Shown here: positions 1-8,192 of the stretch, piece by piece
Layout: every line of letters starts with the position of its first letter
How positions within the stretch are numbered: position 1 is the first letter of the stretch
Assembly: GCF_004122145.1 (NCBI RefSeq)
Contig: NZ_SBKQ01000005.1
Span: forward strand, 1-64,000
Length of the DNA stretch: 64,000 bases
Direction: 5' to 3'
DNA from: Flavobacterium piscinae
GTDB lineage: Bacteria > Bacteroidota > Bacteroidia > Flavobacteriales > Flavobacteriaceae
Notes under the pieces: generated by a model
Told to the model about the DNA's origin: nothing
Databases searched by the model: none
Seen by the model: the letters and a program-made list of their open reading frames with translations, nothing else
Made by a program: the position numbers and the translations under genes

Positions 1-33
1 GCGGTTAAGGGACTCGCACCCTCTAGAAAAATA

Positions 34-124
34 ACACCCCGAGAATTAGTTTTTGTAATCCAAATTTGTATTTTTGAACTATTTGAAAAGCTTTCGGGGT
101 GTGTCCTGCGGATGCAGGGCACAC
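34..124. repeat. Two adjacent inverted repeats (structured non-coding DNA)
   Basis: ACACCCCGA at 34-42 pairs with TCGGGGTGT at 94-102. Directly after it a second hairpin pairs 99-109 (GTGTGTCCTGC) with 114-124 (GCAGGGCACAC) across a 4-nt loop, with one G-T wobble. The two stems share bases at 99-102 and could be alternative folds. No reading frame covers them. They may end a transcript entering from outside the window, but no T-tract follows, so the role is unknown. Confidence 0.5.
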
Positions 125-136
125 ACATTGTATAAG

Positions 137-233
137 AGCAATAGCTGGTAAAGTGGTAAAATCAAGGTATTTGCATTTAATAAACTTTGGTGGTGGCAGA
201 CAGGTAATCGCCTTGAAATTCGCTACTGCTCTT
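137..233. repeat. Long imperfect hairpin, attC-like in shape
   Basis: TATAAGAGCAATAGC at 137-151 and GCTACTGCTCTTATA at 219-233 are inverted copies with one mismatch. A second inner pair, TCAAGG near 163 and CCTTGA near 205, fits the same fold, giving a roughly 97-bp hairpin with an asymmetric loop. It sits immediately before two cassette-like genes of unknown function. The shape recalls recombination sites and dispersed palindromes flanking accessory genes in Bacteroidota, but canonical integron core boxes (GTTRRRY) are not clearly present, so attC identity is not claimed. Confidence 0.5.
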
Positions 234-266
234 ATACTTGACCGTTGTCAGTAATTTGAAAATACA

Positions 267-749
267 TTGAACTACGAAATAAAAGAATATAACGAACTAA
301 CAGACTTATTCAACAAATTTCAAATTGTTGAAACAGCTAGTTTATTATTTATACCAGAGAACATTGAAAATGCTGAAAATACTAAAGACTTTATCTACTA
401 TGAAACTACAACAGATTTAAGAAAAGTATTTGAAGGTAAACAACAAATTGATTATCTGACAAAAGACAAACCTCTTTTGCGAACAAGAAAAAGTGCAGAT
501 TGGTTTGGTCCTACAATTCTAATTGGAGCAACAATTCTAACCGAAAACCCTCATTTGATAGAAGTTACATTTGACATTTTATCAAGTTATTTATACGACA
601 TATTTAAAGGTACTACAAAAGATAAAAAAGTGAAATTCGATATTATACTAGAAGACAAAAAGAAAAAACAATTTCAGAAAATAAATTACGAGGGAAATGT
701 TGAAGGAATAAAAGAACTTGAAAAGGTTATTAATAAGCTTAAAAAATGA
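267..749 (+). CDS. Hypothetical protein (160 aa), accessory gene
   Basis: I do not recognise this protein. The frame opens at TTG 267, just after an in-frame stop at 252-254, with no ATG nearby, so TTG is the only reasonable start. It has no signal peptide. A short hydrophobic stretch near residues 81-91 is flanked by charged sequence, and the C-terminal third is lysine-rich, so a soluble cytoplasmic protein is likely. It overlaps the next gene by ATGA (746-749), showing translational coupling and probably joint function. The pair lies between a long hairpin and degenerate tandem repeats, a typical accessory-gene setting. No function can be assigned. Confidence 0.6.
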   Translation: MNYEIKEYNELTDLFNKFQIVETASLLFIPENIENAENTKDFIYYETTTDLRKVFEGKQQIDYLTKDKPLLRTRKSADWFGPTILIGATILTENPHLIEVTFDILSSYLYDIFKGTTKDKKVKFDIILEDKKKKQFQKINYEGNVEGIKELEKVINKLKK

Positions 750-1423
750 TAATTCAATCAATAGAAGTAAAAGAGCTTTTTGAGGAGTTTAATGAGACTG
801 TTGAAAAATCCCAAAACCTTGCAATATTTGCTCGTGATATTGAATTACAAAAAAAGGAGATTGATACATTAGATAAATTTTGTGAAAAAGCTGAAAGTCT
901 TAAGGCTAAAAATTTAGATAATTATACAGAACTTGAATTGAACCTAATTTTATGTTTGATAATAAGTGCTGAAACCATCAAACTAGAATTATCTTTTTTA
1001 ATTAGTTTGAAAAATAATGAAATGGAAGCTGCTTGGGCTAGTTTAGTTACTGCTCAAAATAATATTTCTGTAGTAGCTAGAAATCATCCTATAAATGGCG
1101 AGTACCTAAATGGATATATTCAAAGGTTAGATTTATACGAAAAATTATTGTTTCCAAAAATGACCTTTGCAAGTGTCGGAGGAATTTTTAGAGAAACTAA
1201 ATGTAGTATTTGCAAAAAAGATTATGAAGACTGCGAGCATATGAAAGGGAAAATGTATAAAGGTCAATTATGTGTTCGAGAAATTCATAAAATGGATTTA
1301 GAGGAAGTTTCGGTTGTCGAAAATCCATCAAATAAATTATGTCGTCAATTAACAATAAAATATGACGGAAAAGAAGTAGATTTAATGACCTTAAAAGAAA
1401 AAACTACTGACAAAAATGTATAA
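746..1423 (+). CDS. Hypothetical protein with Cys/His cluster (225 aa)
   Basis: The start ATG overlaps the stop of the preceding gene (ATGA). Residues 1-130 are helical and acidic, without signal peptide or membrane segment. From about residue 151 there is a Cys/His cluster, CSIC-x7-C-x-H, with a further Cys shortly after (GKMYKGQLC), then the phrase LEEVSVVENPSNK. This ordering of CxxC, DCEH, a short K/G segment, C, and a V-S-V-V-x-N-P phrase resembles a zinc-binding segment I associate with phage prohead-protease or structural proteins; that resemblance is from memory and unverified. With its coupled partner it forms an accessory two-gene unit of unknown function. Confidence 0.6.
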   Translation: MIIQSIEVKELFEEFNETVEKSQNLAIFARDIELQKKEIDTLDKFCEKAESLKAKNLDNYTELELNLILCLIISAETIKLELSFLISLKNNEMEAAWASLVTAQNNISVVARNHPINGEYLNGYIQRLDLYEKLLFPKMTFASVGGIFRETKCSICKKDYEDCEHMKGKMYKGQLCVREIHKMDLEEVSVVENPSNKLCRQLTIKYDGKEVDLMTLKEKTTDKNV

Positions 1424-1427
1424 CCTC

Positions 1428-1919
1428 CGCTGACCGAAGTCTACTTAATGGCACGTTGCTCTGCGAATGTCTGCGACCCGCTCACCTAAGTCTTCTTTGA
1501 TAGCACATGCTCTGCGAATGTCTGCGACTTCGCAGCAAATTATAATTCCATTCTCAAAAAGTTATTTTTCAAAGTTCAAAACTAACCACTTTCAAATCAA
1601 GAGAAAAAAAGATGTCTGCAATTCGGAATCTTTTCCTCTGCCAGTCACTCTACGAATATCTCTTAAGATGCGAAGTCATTATTGTATTCTTTTAAAAACC
1701 CGCTGACCGAAGTCTACTTTATGGCACGTTGCTCTGCGAACGTCTGCGACTTCGCAGCAAATTAGCATTCCAATCTCAACAAGTGATTTTTCAAAATTCA
1801 AATCAAGCTACTTAAAATCAAGAAAAAAAAAGATATCTGCAATTCGGAATCTTCCCTTCTGCCAGTTACTCTAAGAATGTCATTAAGATGAGGAGTCATT
1901 ATTGTATTCTTTTAAAAAT
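1428..1919. repeat. Degenerate tandem repeats, about 220 bp unit
   Basis: Two near full-length copies lie head to tail at about 1479-1697 and 1701-1918, and the first 50 bp of the unit occurs a third time at about 1428-1477. Shared blocks include CTGCGAATGTCTGCGACTTC, GCAGCAAATTA, TCTGCAATTCGGAATCTT, and the unit end CATTATTGTATTCTTTTAAAAA. Copies differ by scattered substitutions and short indels, so the duplication is old. A 79-residue frame within the repeats (1467-1706) is low-complexity and not credible as a gene. Similar CGCAGCAAATT-type repeats are, from memory, common between accessory genes in Flavobacteriaceae. Confidence 0.75.
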
Positions 1920-2101
1920 ACGACATTTGCCGTATTGTCCTACGCTTGTTTCACACCTAATTTAGCATCATCATTTTACTTTCAGTAGAATAGCAGTACT
2001 GCCATAGAAGATTGCGTTTACAAATAGCTAAACGAGTTATAATTCGCCTTTTCATCAACTAATCGTAAGAGAAAATAATATTCATTAAAAAGTTAATAAT
2101 T
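1920..2101. other. Gene-free stretch before the secreted protein gene
   Basis: Together with the repeats this makes a 678-base gene-free region after 1423. This part holds no convincing small frame, RNA fold or consensus promoter. The last 60 bases are very AT-rich and must include the promoter or leader of the gene at 2102. Confidence 0.4.
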
Positions 2102-3499
2102 ATGAAAAAACAGTATCTATTTATTTTCATTTTTTTGATTACCTACAACATGTGGGGTCAAAATCCATGGGATCAAATTTATCTCTCAACCACGCTTAGT
2201 CCTGATAATTATCAAAACCTTCAAGGCTATGTTGAAGTAGCTCCCGATAACTCCATTTATGTACTGGAAAGTGAAGCGGTTGTCAATACTTTTGGAGGAA
2301 CAGTTTTTTTAAAACTCAAAAAATTCAATGGAACCGGTTGGGATCAAATTGGTCAAAATCTACTCAGAAATGTAGAAAATAACGAAAGTCATATTGATTT
2401 TATCATTACCCCCTCGGGAGAAATATACTTAGGGATGAAAGATACTATTGCAAAATTCAATACAACTACAAATATGTGGGAGAGTACTACTATCCCAGAA
2501 TATTATGGTGGTCTTTGCTCCGATGACAGCGGTACTATTTATTTCATTCACAGAGTGGACGGTTCTTCCGGTGCGGCCAACTCTGATTTAAGTCTGGCAA
2601 AATTTGATAATGGTGAAGTAACCATAGAAGGAACTTTAGCTACAAATATTTTGATGACACCCAGAAAAGTAAATGCCTCCAATAAAATAATAATCAAAAA
2701 TGATACTTTTTACATTTCAACAGTACGCCAAAGTACCAATCAACTCTATGTATTTAAAGGAAATCCAACTGAAGGTTTTCAAAAATTAGAACAAAGTGCA
2801 CCCAATAATGGTTCTACACTATTTACAGGTTTAGGGCTGAGTTCAATGGTGGTTAGTGCTACCGGAGAGATAATTATATCGTATAGACCGGCTACCGGAA
2901 ATGGTCTGTCAATGGTAACACACAACGAGGCTAATGATACTTGGGTTCCTTTTACTACTACCGGTATTAATGCAACTTTTTCCAGTCATAATTTATTAAG
3001 ATATGATAATAACAATACGCTTTATTTAATTTATCAAGGAGGCAATAACACCGGATTTCTGTTTAAATACAACGGAACATCTTGGGAACACATTGGCCCT
3101 TTATCATTTTGGAGTTATATAACCATAAATGCCTTAGTAAGACCTCATATTGCTTTTAGTGCTTCCAACGAAATCATATTTTCAACCGGCTTTGGCACAA
3201 GTGGATTTCCGTTTCTGGTTTTTAGAGAGAACGAATCACTTGATTTACTAAATATAAACGATAAAAAGCAATTTAGTCTTTATCCAAACCCTACTGCCGG
3301 TAACTTTACCATTGATTTAGGAGCAACGTATGATAATGCCCACATTACAATAACAGATTTGCTTGGCAGAAAAATCATGTCAACTACCCATACACAAGGA
3401 CAACAAGTGAACCTTTCCATTGACGAACTAGCCGGAATTTATTTTGTAACAATACAAACAGCTGACAATAATTCCGTCATTCGATTAGTAAAAAAATAA
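2102..3499 (+). CDS. Secreted T9SS type A sorting-domain protein (465 aa)
   Basis: The first 20 residues (MKK, a hydrophobic core, then NMWGQ) form a Sec signal peptide. Residues 22-385 contain repeated blades such as FNGTGWDQIG, FKGNPTEGFQKL and YNGTSWEHIG, suggesting a beta-propeller-like or sugar-binding fold. Residues from about 390 match a type A T9SS C-terminal sorting domain: YPNPTAGNF, then ITDLLGRKI, then AGIYFV and a terminal VKK. The protein should be exported across the outer membrane by the type IX system and either anchored or released. The ATG at 2102 is supported by the signal peptide. It is transcribed alone and followed by a hairpin. Its substrate or partner is unknown. Confidence 0.85.
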   Translation: MKKQYLFIFIFLITYNMWGQNPWDQIYLSTTLSPDNYQNLQGYVEVAPDNSIYVLESEAVVNTFGGTVFLKLKKFNGTGWDQIGQNLLRNVENNESHIDFIITPSGEIYLGMKDTIAKFNTTTNMWESTTIPEYYGGLCSDDSGTIYFIHRVDGSSGAANSDLSLAKFDNGEVTIEGTLATNILMTPRKVNASNKIIIKNDTFYISTVRQSTNQLYVFKGNPTEGFQKLEQSAPNNGSTLFTGLGLSSMVVSATGEIIISYRPATGNGLSMVTHNEANDTWVPFTTTGINATFSSHNLLRYDNNNTLYLIYQGGNNTGFLFKYNGTSWEHIGPLSFWSYITINALVRPHIAFSASNEIIFSTGFGTSGFPFLVFRENESLDLLNINDKKQFSLYPNPTAGNFTIDLGATYDNAHITITDLLGRKIMSTTHTQGQQVNLSIDELAGIYFVTIQTADNNSVIRLVKK

Positions 3500-3529
3500 T
3501 AGTTTTTCGTTTGTAGTAAATTTATTCAT

Positions 3530-3567
3530 CCCGAAGATGCTTTGTAACATGGCAAAGTGTCTTCGGG
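3530..3567 (+). terminator. Intrinsic terminator-like hairpin between convergent genes
   Basis: CCCGAAGA...CTTTG at 3530-3544 pairs with CAAAG...TCTTCGGG at 3553-3567 around a short loop, followed by a T-rich stretch. It lies 30 bp after the secreted-protein gene and ahead of the convergent acyltransferase gene, so it could serve both strands. Confidence 0.7.
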
Positions 3568-3710
3568 AATTTTATTCATATTCTTTACTTTTTGAAGTTA
3601 TATTGTCCATTTGATGTTTTGCGAATATATGAGACTATGTAGCAATACAACTATACATTGCAGACCAAATGACTTTACGTTTTTTATTTATGAAAACTTC
3701 AATAAATTTT

Positions 3711-5225
3711 CTAAAACTGAAAATAAATAAATGGCTGCGGACCGGCAGAAGCAGTGGCATACACAATCCAATACACAAAAGCCAACACAATGGCTTTACC
3801 AACCAAAGGCGTGGCATCAAATCCTTTTTGGAGTAGTTTGATGATATTGTTGGGTAGAAAATGCCATATAAAACCAATCGCAATCAATAAAAACACATTT
3901 TGATAGCCTTGAGCAATAATCAACCATTGCTGAGGATTAAAAGTCATCTCACCAATGTTAAACATGATTTCAAAGGCGGTATGAAAATCTTTCGCTCTAA
4001 AAAACAACCAACAAAACGCCACAAAATGAAAGGTTAAAAAGACTTGAATCGTTCTAACGAAATAGTTTTTGGGCAACTTAATGAACATCCCAAAATAGCG
4101 TTCAACCGCTAAAGCTAATCCGTGTAAAACGCCCCAAAACACAAACTTCCAGGAAGCTCCGTGCCACAAACCACCTAACAGCATCGTGAGGAATAAATTG
4201 ACATACGTTCTGAACTTCCCTTTTCGATTACCGCCTAAAGAAATGTATAAATAATCCCGTAACCAAGACGATAATGAAATATGCCAGCGTCGCCAAAACT
4301 CCGTTACCGATGTGGATTGATAAGGTGTTCTGAAATTCGGTGGCAACCAAAAACCCATCAATAACGCCAACCCAATCGCCATATCAGAATATCCGGAAAA
4401 GTCACAATAGATTTGAATGGCATAGCCATACGAGGCCATTAAGTTTTCAAAGGAAGTATAACTATTTGGTGCATCAAAAACCCGGTCGACAAAGTTGATG
4501 GAAATATAATCGGAAATCACCGCCTTTTTCAACAAACCACCAATAATCAAAAACAAAGCGGTATTGAATTCTTCTTTCGTCAAATTGAGACGCTTATAGA
4601 TTTGCGGAATAAAATCACTGGCTCTCACAATCGGACCCGCCACTAACTGCGGAAAGAACGAAACGAAAAACAGAAAATCCATGAAGCTCTTGGTAGGTTC
4701 CAATTCCTTTCGATACACATCAATCGTATAACTCAGCGTTTGAAAGGTATAAAAGGAAATCCCAACAGGAAGAATAATATCTTGAAACTCAAAATTTCGA
4801 TCGAACAGTAAATTGGTATTGTCAATAAAAAAGTTGGTGTATTTAAAATAGCCCAACAATCCTAAATTGACCACCAAACTGACAACAAGATAAAACCTTC
4901 GATAGAAATTATCTTCTTCCTCATAAATCAATTTGGCAATCACATAATCCAGCACCGAAGAAAAAATAATCAACAAAAAGAAAATCCCACTTGATTTATA
5001 ATAGAAAAAAAGTGAAAAAGCCACCACATAGGCAATGCGAAGCCGGTGCGTTTTTTGCGTCAGAATATAAAAGAAATAAAAGACAAGAAATAATCCTAAA
5101 AACAATGCACTGTTAAACAAAAGCGGTTTTTGAATGTCAAACACAAACCAACTTTCCACCTGTTCCCAAGTGATTGTTCCAATGTTCTGATCAATCCATT
5201 GATTGAAATTAAAAAGCGGTATCAC
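3711..5225 (-). CDS. MBOAT-family O-acyltransferase (AlgI/DltB-like)
   Basis: This polytopic membrane enzyme (504 aa, about 11 hydrophobic segments) should move acyl, probably acetyl, groups across the cytoplasmic membrane to an envelope polymer. Diagnostic MBOAT sequence is present: LPVGISFYTFQTLSYTIDVY near 152-171, FFPQLVAGPI at 190-199, DFSGYSDMAIG at 275-285, WRRWHISLSSW at 311-321 and GGLWHGAS at 351-358, with the conserved histidine at 355. Length matches the family. It begins with GTG overlapping the upstream stop as GTGA (5222-5225), so translation is coupled. It is the last gene of a three-gene leftward operon with two SGNH hydrolases, the usual partners of MBOAT enzymes in O-acetylation. 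The polymer is not proven by sequence; see the LysM domain in the neighbour. Confidence 0.9.
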   Translation of the reverse strand: MIPLFNFNQWIDQNIGTITWEQVESWFVFDIQKPLLFNSALFLGLFLVFYFFYILTQKTHRLRIAYVVAFSLFFYYKSSGIFFLLIIFSSVLDYVIAKLIYEEEDNFYRRFYLVVSLVVNLGLLGYFKYTNFFIDNTNLLFDRNFEFQDIILPVGISFYTFQTLSYTIDVYRKELEPTKSFMDFLFFVSFFPQLVAGPIVRASDFIPQIYKRLNLTKEEFNTALFLIIGGLLKKAVISDYISINFVDRVFDAPNSYTSFENLMASYGYAIQIYCDFSGYSDMAIGLALLMGFWLPPNFRTPYQSTSVTEFWRRWHISLSSWLRDYLYISLGGNRKGKFRTYVNLFLTMLLGGLWHGASWKFVFWGVLHGLALAVERYFGMFIKLPKNYFVRTIQVFLTFHFVAFCWLFFRAKDFHTAFEIMFNIGEMTFNPQQWLIIAQGYQNVFLLIAIGFIWHFLPNNIIKLLQKGFDATPLVGKAIVLAFVYWIVYATASAGPQPFIYFQF

Positions 5226-6628
5226 TTGCCTGTTTCAGTGTTATAATTTTGTAAAGCTTCTAAAAATGCGTCCGTTAACAATTGTCCTTGTTTTTCGTAG
5301 CCTGCTTTGGTGTAATGCACTCGATCGGCACCAATCAAACCTTCTTTTACCATTTGATTAATGCCAAAAAGACCTCCAAAATGGGCAAACATATCCCAAA
5401 CAGCATAATTTCTCAACTCCGCTTGAGCCAAAATTTCTTTGGTATAATCTGCCACAAACGTATTGGGAAACTTTCGTTTAAATTGTGAAGGCGGCGGAGT
5501 GGTAATTAAAATAGTAACGGAAGGATTTTGGTTGACAATGGTTTCCATCATCAGACTCAATTGCAGGAAATAATCGGCAGTCACTAATTTATCAAAACTT
5601 TCATTGGTTCCCAAAGAAATGATGACCAAATCAGGAGTCAAAGTTTTTAGTTGCTCAAAAAACAAAGGAAACTTGTTATAGTCAGAACTTTTTGCACCGT
5701 TTACACCAATCGTATGGTAAATAATACCCGGACTATTGTTTTCCAATACCAAACCATTTAAAGCAAAATCAGTTTGTTCGAGAGCCGGAATCAGATAGAT
5801 TTTATGTAAAAGCGAATCAGAGGCAAACGAATGAAAACCTTCCTCTCGCAAGGTCTCTATCGGAATAAATTCAGAACGTTCTACCACTTTTTTTTCCATC
5901 TGATTGGATGGAATTTTGAGTGTTTTCCCGGCTCTGATGTTGTTGCTTTTTAAGCTATTTGCCGATTTGATGGATTTGATTGTTACATTATATTTATCGG
6001 CAATAACCGACAAACTCTCACCGTTTCTAATTTTATGCACGATTTTTTTCGGAATATCCGATTCTAATTGAATGATTTTGGAAGCCAACGCCACGTCAAA
6101 CATTTTTTGATTGTTGGGCGTAAAGATTTTCAGTTTAGAAAAACCGCTTTCTTTGGTTTTTACATTCATTTCCAAGGCAAAATCCTTGTTTTTTGTCCAC
6201 AAAGCTATACCACTTAACCCCACAGGATTACCATTATCTGCATAAATGTTTCGCTGACTTTCCCAGGCTTCATTAGAAGAAAATCGTATATCACCGGGTC
6301 CGTTTGTTTTGGCTAAATTATATGGAAAAACAAATCCGCGACCGCCATCGCCAAACTGTTGTTGTAAGTTCTGACGAAATTTACCGGAGAAAAAATCCGC
6401 TTGAATGTGCGAATCACCAATGTGCACGATATTGATTTTCCCACTTTTATCCGCTTGTATTCTATTAATCTTTTCAAAAAGGGGATGTAAGGCTTTTTTA
6501 TTAGTGATTTCATTCACAGCAATTTCAACGGCAGTGGTATCCACTACCACATAGAGCGAATCAGTCTGAGCAGCCACGTTGAAATGCAGTAAACCAACCA
6601 AAAGAAAACAAAGGATTTTATTGAACAT
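5222..6628 (-). CDS. SGNH/GDSL hydrolase-like protein with inserted LysM domain
   Basis: A signal peptide (residues 1-21, ending AAQ) places this 468-residue protein outside the cytoplasmic membrane. SGNH blocks are visible: IVHIGDSH at 67-74 (nucleophile Ser73), GVNGA at 308-312, LGTNES with Asn342, and DRVHY with Asp435 and His438, so the esterase/acyltransferase site looks intact. Between blocks I and II, residues about 197-240 form a LysM domain (HKIRNGESLS, then ADKYNVT, then IRAGKTLKIPS), a peptidoglycan-binding module. It overlaps the upstream SGNH gene by 11 nt and the downstream MBOAT gene by 4 nt. I infer that it acetylates or deacetylates peptidoglycan or a glycan close to it, in the manner of PatB beside PatA. 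Confidence 0.88.
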   Translation of the reverse strand: MFNKILCFLLVGLLHFNVAAQTDSLYVVVDTTAVEIAVNEITNKKALHPLFEKINRIQADKSGKINIVHIGDSHIQADFFSGKFRQNLQQQFGDGGRGFVFPYNLAKTNGPGDIRFSSNEAWESQRNIYADNGNPVGLSGIALWTKNKDFALEMNVKTKESGFSKLKIFTPNNQKMFDVALASKIIQLESDIPKKIVHKIRNGESLSVIADKYNVTIKSIKSANSLKSNNIRAGKTLKIPSNQMEKKVVERSEFIPIETLREEGFHSFASDSLLHKIYLIPALEQTDFALNGLVLENNSPGIIYHTIGVNGAKSSDYNKFPLFFEQLKTLTPDLVIISLGTNESFDKLVTADYFLQLSLMMETIVNQNPSVTILITTPPPSQFKRKFPNTFVADYTKEILAQAELRNYAVWDMFAHFGGLFGINQMVKEGLIGADRVHYTKAGYEKQGQLLTDAFLEALQNYNTETGK

Positions 6629-8099
6629 TCGAGGGAGTCGTTTTAGATGAAACGGAATCTACTGCCGCTTGATTAGGTACTGTTTTTCTATTTTTTCGCA
6701 TTTCTTTGTATTGAGTATACCCGGTTTGAATTTGTTGATACAACAAACCGGCCACTTTTTGTGCTCCTTTGTAATTAAAATGAGTATAATCTTTGGCTGC
6801 TAAGGCAGGAACTTCCTCTTCCACCCATTTAGTCATCGATCCGTCTCCACCCATTGCTTCAAACAAATTGAAATAACCGGCTTTGGATTGCACGGCATAT
6901 TTCCGTTGAGCCATGGTTAACGGAATTACTGCTGAGTCAGTTTTCATTTCCAAATCGTATTTGGTGGCTTTGTCTGCCGTTGAAATCACCAAAACGGTTA
7001 CGCCCGGAAAACAAGCTTTCAAATGATTCACTACACGCGTCATGCTTCGTTCGTACCAATCGTAGTTGTAGGAACCATAATTCAGTACATTCGTTCCGTA
7101 ATGCAAAATGATTAAATCATAGTCAAATCGCTCCTGAAACTCGTTCATCAATTTCACATTAAACGTAGAAATCGGCAAACCGGAATTTCCTCGATTGGAA
7201 AAATTATCTACATGTACCCCTTTCCCATCATCAAAATTAAAGCCATAAATCGGAATTGAATCGGCTTTGTGAAAAGACGCTTTAAAACTTTTTAAGGCTG
7301 TATTGGAAATTGCTAACGTGTTGAGCAACTTCTCCGGACTTAGTTTTTTTACAATAGTGTCTTTTCCGGTTTTGACAATAAGTTCCCCTTCTTGATTATC
7401 AGAATTGCCATAAAACAAAGTGGGATTATTCAGTTGAGAAGTATGCACACCTTGCCCGGCTTTGTAATTCACCCACGGATTGGAAAGGGTATCATTCGCA
7501 AAAAACACATGCCCGTTTACACCAAAGGGTTTGAGAGGTCGTTTCACGTTAAGATAAGACTGTGTTTTCCAATTACCGGAATAGTGATGAGAAATAGAAC
7601 TTCTTGAACCGGCCGATTCAGAAGTAATGGAAACAAAACCCACTCCTTTTCCTCCGTATTTTGATTGCATTGCACTTCTGAAGTCTTGCACAATCAAGTC
7701 ACCATCCGTCATGGAATCACCAAAATAAGCAATGCGGATATCTCCTTTTTGTTCGGTTTCCAACAAATATAATTTTTCGAAGAACGGAATTAAAAACTGA
7801 AAACCTTTGTATTGTTCGTACTCTTCCGGTGGAAAAGCGATGCCTTCAATTTGTTCAAAGACAATTTTCTTTCTTTTAAATGTATCTAGTGCAATTTGAG
7901 CAGTGCTATCCATTTTTTCATCCAACGCGACGGCTTCTAATAAAACACTGTCTACCACCACATTTTTCGATGCGGACTGCGATTCTGAAAAAATACGTTT
8001 TGGTAATACTTCTTTCAAAAACAGAAAGCAGAAAGCAGAAATAAAAATCACTGCCAGCGTTTGAAAAAAATAAGAAATTTTATTGCCCACAACTATCAA
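6618..8099 (-). CDS. Membrane-anchored SGNH hydrolase-like protein
   Basis: A single hydrophobic helix (residues about 9-28) should anchor this 493-residue protein with its bulk in the periplasm. SGNH motifs are IAYFGDSM with Ser129, HYGTN with Asn337, and KDYTHF with Asp437 and His440. The C-terminal tail is basic, then serine/threonine-rich. It is first in the operon and overlaps the LysM-SGNH gene by 11 nt. No ATG lies near the start: TTG at 8099 or GTG at 8090 are the options. The promoter at 8110-8143 predicts transcription starting near 8104, which leaves a more normal leader for GTG. Its likely role is one of two extracytoplasmic acyl-transfer partners of the MBOAT enzyme. Confidence 0.85.
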   Translation of the reverse strand: MIVVGNKISYFFQTLAVIFISAFCFLFLKEVLPKRIFSESQSASKNVVVDSVLLEAVALDEKMDSTAQIALDTFKRKKIVFEQIEGIAFPPEEYEQYKGFQFLIPFFEKLYLLETEQKGDIRIAYFGDSMTDGDLIVQDFRSAMQSKYGGKGVGFVSITSESAGSRSSISHHYSGNWKTQSYLNVKRPLKPFGVNGHVFFANDTLSNPWVNYKAGQGVHTSQLNNPTLFYGNSDNQEGELIVKTGKDTIVKKLSPEKLLNTLAISNTALKSFKASFHKADSIPIYGFNFDDGKGVHVDNFSNRGNSGLPISTFNVKLMNEFQERFDYDLIILHYGTNVLNYGSYNYDWYERSMTRVVNHLKACFPGVTVLVISTADKATKYDLEMKTDSAVIPLTMAQRKYAVQSKAGYFNLFEAMGGDGSMTKWVEEEVPALAAKDYTHFNYKGAQKVAGLLYQQIQTGYTQYKEMRKNRKTVPNQAAVDSVSSKTTPSNVQ

Positions 8100-8109
8100 A
8101 AATAGAGTG

Positions 8110-8143
8110 CAAATGTATTAAATTCAAATCTAAATAAAACAAA
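8110..8143 (-). promoter_or_regulatory. Predicted Bacteroidota promoter for the SGNH-MBOAT operon
   Basis: On the minus strand TACATTTG (8117-8110) is an exact match to the TAnnTTTG -7 box, with TTTG (8143-8140) 22 bp upstream as a -33 box. It lies 11 bases before the first possible start codon, so the leader is very short. The -33 box touches the argS terminator. Confidence 0.55.
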
Positions 8144-8171
8144 AAAGACAGCCTAACTTTGACTGTCTTTT
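8143..8171 (-). terminator. Terminator of argS
   Basis: AAAAGACAG at 8143-8151 and CTGTCTTTT at 8163-8171 form a 9-bp stem with an 11-nt loop. On the minus strand the stem is followed by T-rich DNA, just past the argS stop at 8193. It separates argS from the acetylation operon, although both run leftward. Confidence 0.75.
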
Positions 8172-8192
8172 GTTATCTAAATCGAACTAAAT

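Noticed and set aside
1-24. Possible T-arm and acceptor part of a minus-strand tRNA (GAGGG-TGCGAGT-CCCTT when reversed)
   Set aside because: The loop lacks the TTC of a T-loop, no anticodon arm is found in 25-90, and the rest would lie outside the window.
137-233. True integron attC site
   Set aside because: Overall hairpin shape fits but the core GTTRRRY/RYYYAAC boxes are not clearly present; kept only as attC-like.
1467-1706. 79-codon open frame
   Set aside because: It lies wholly within the degenerate repeats and encodes low-complexity, repeat-derived sequence.
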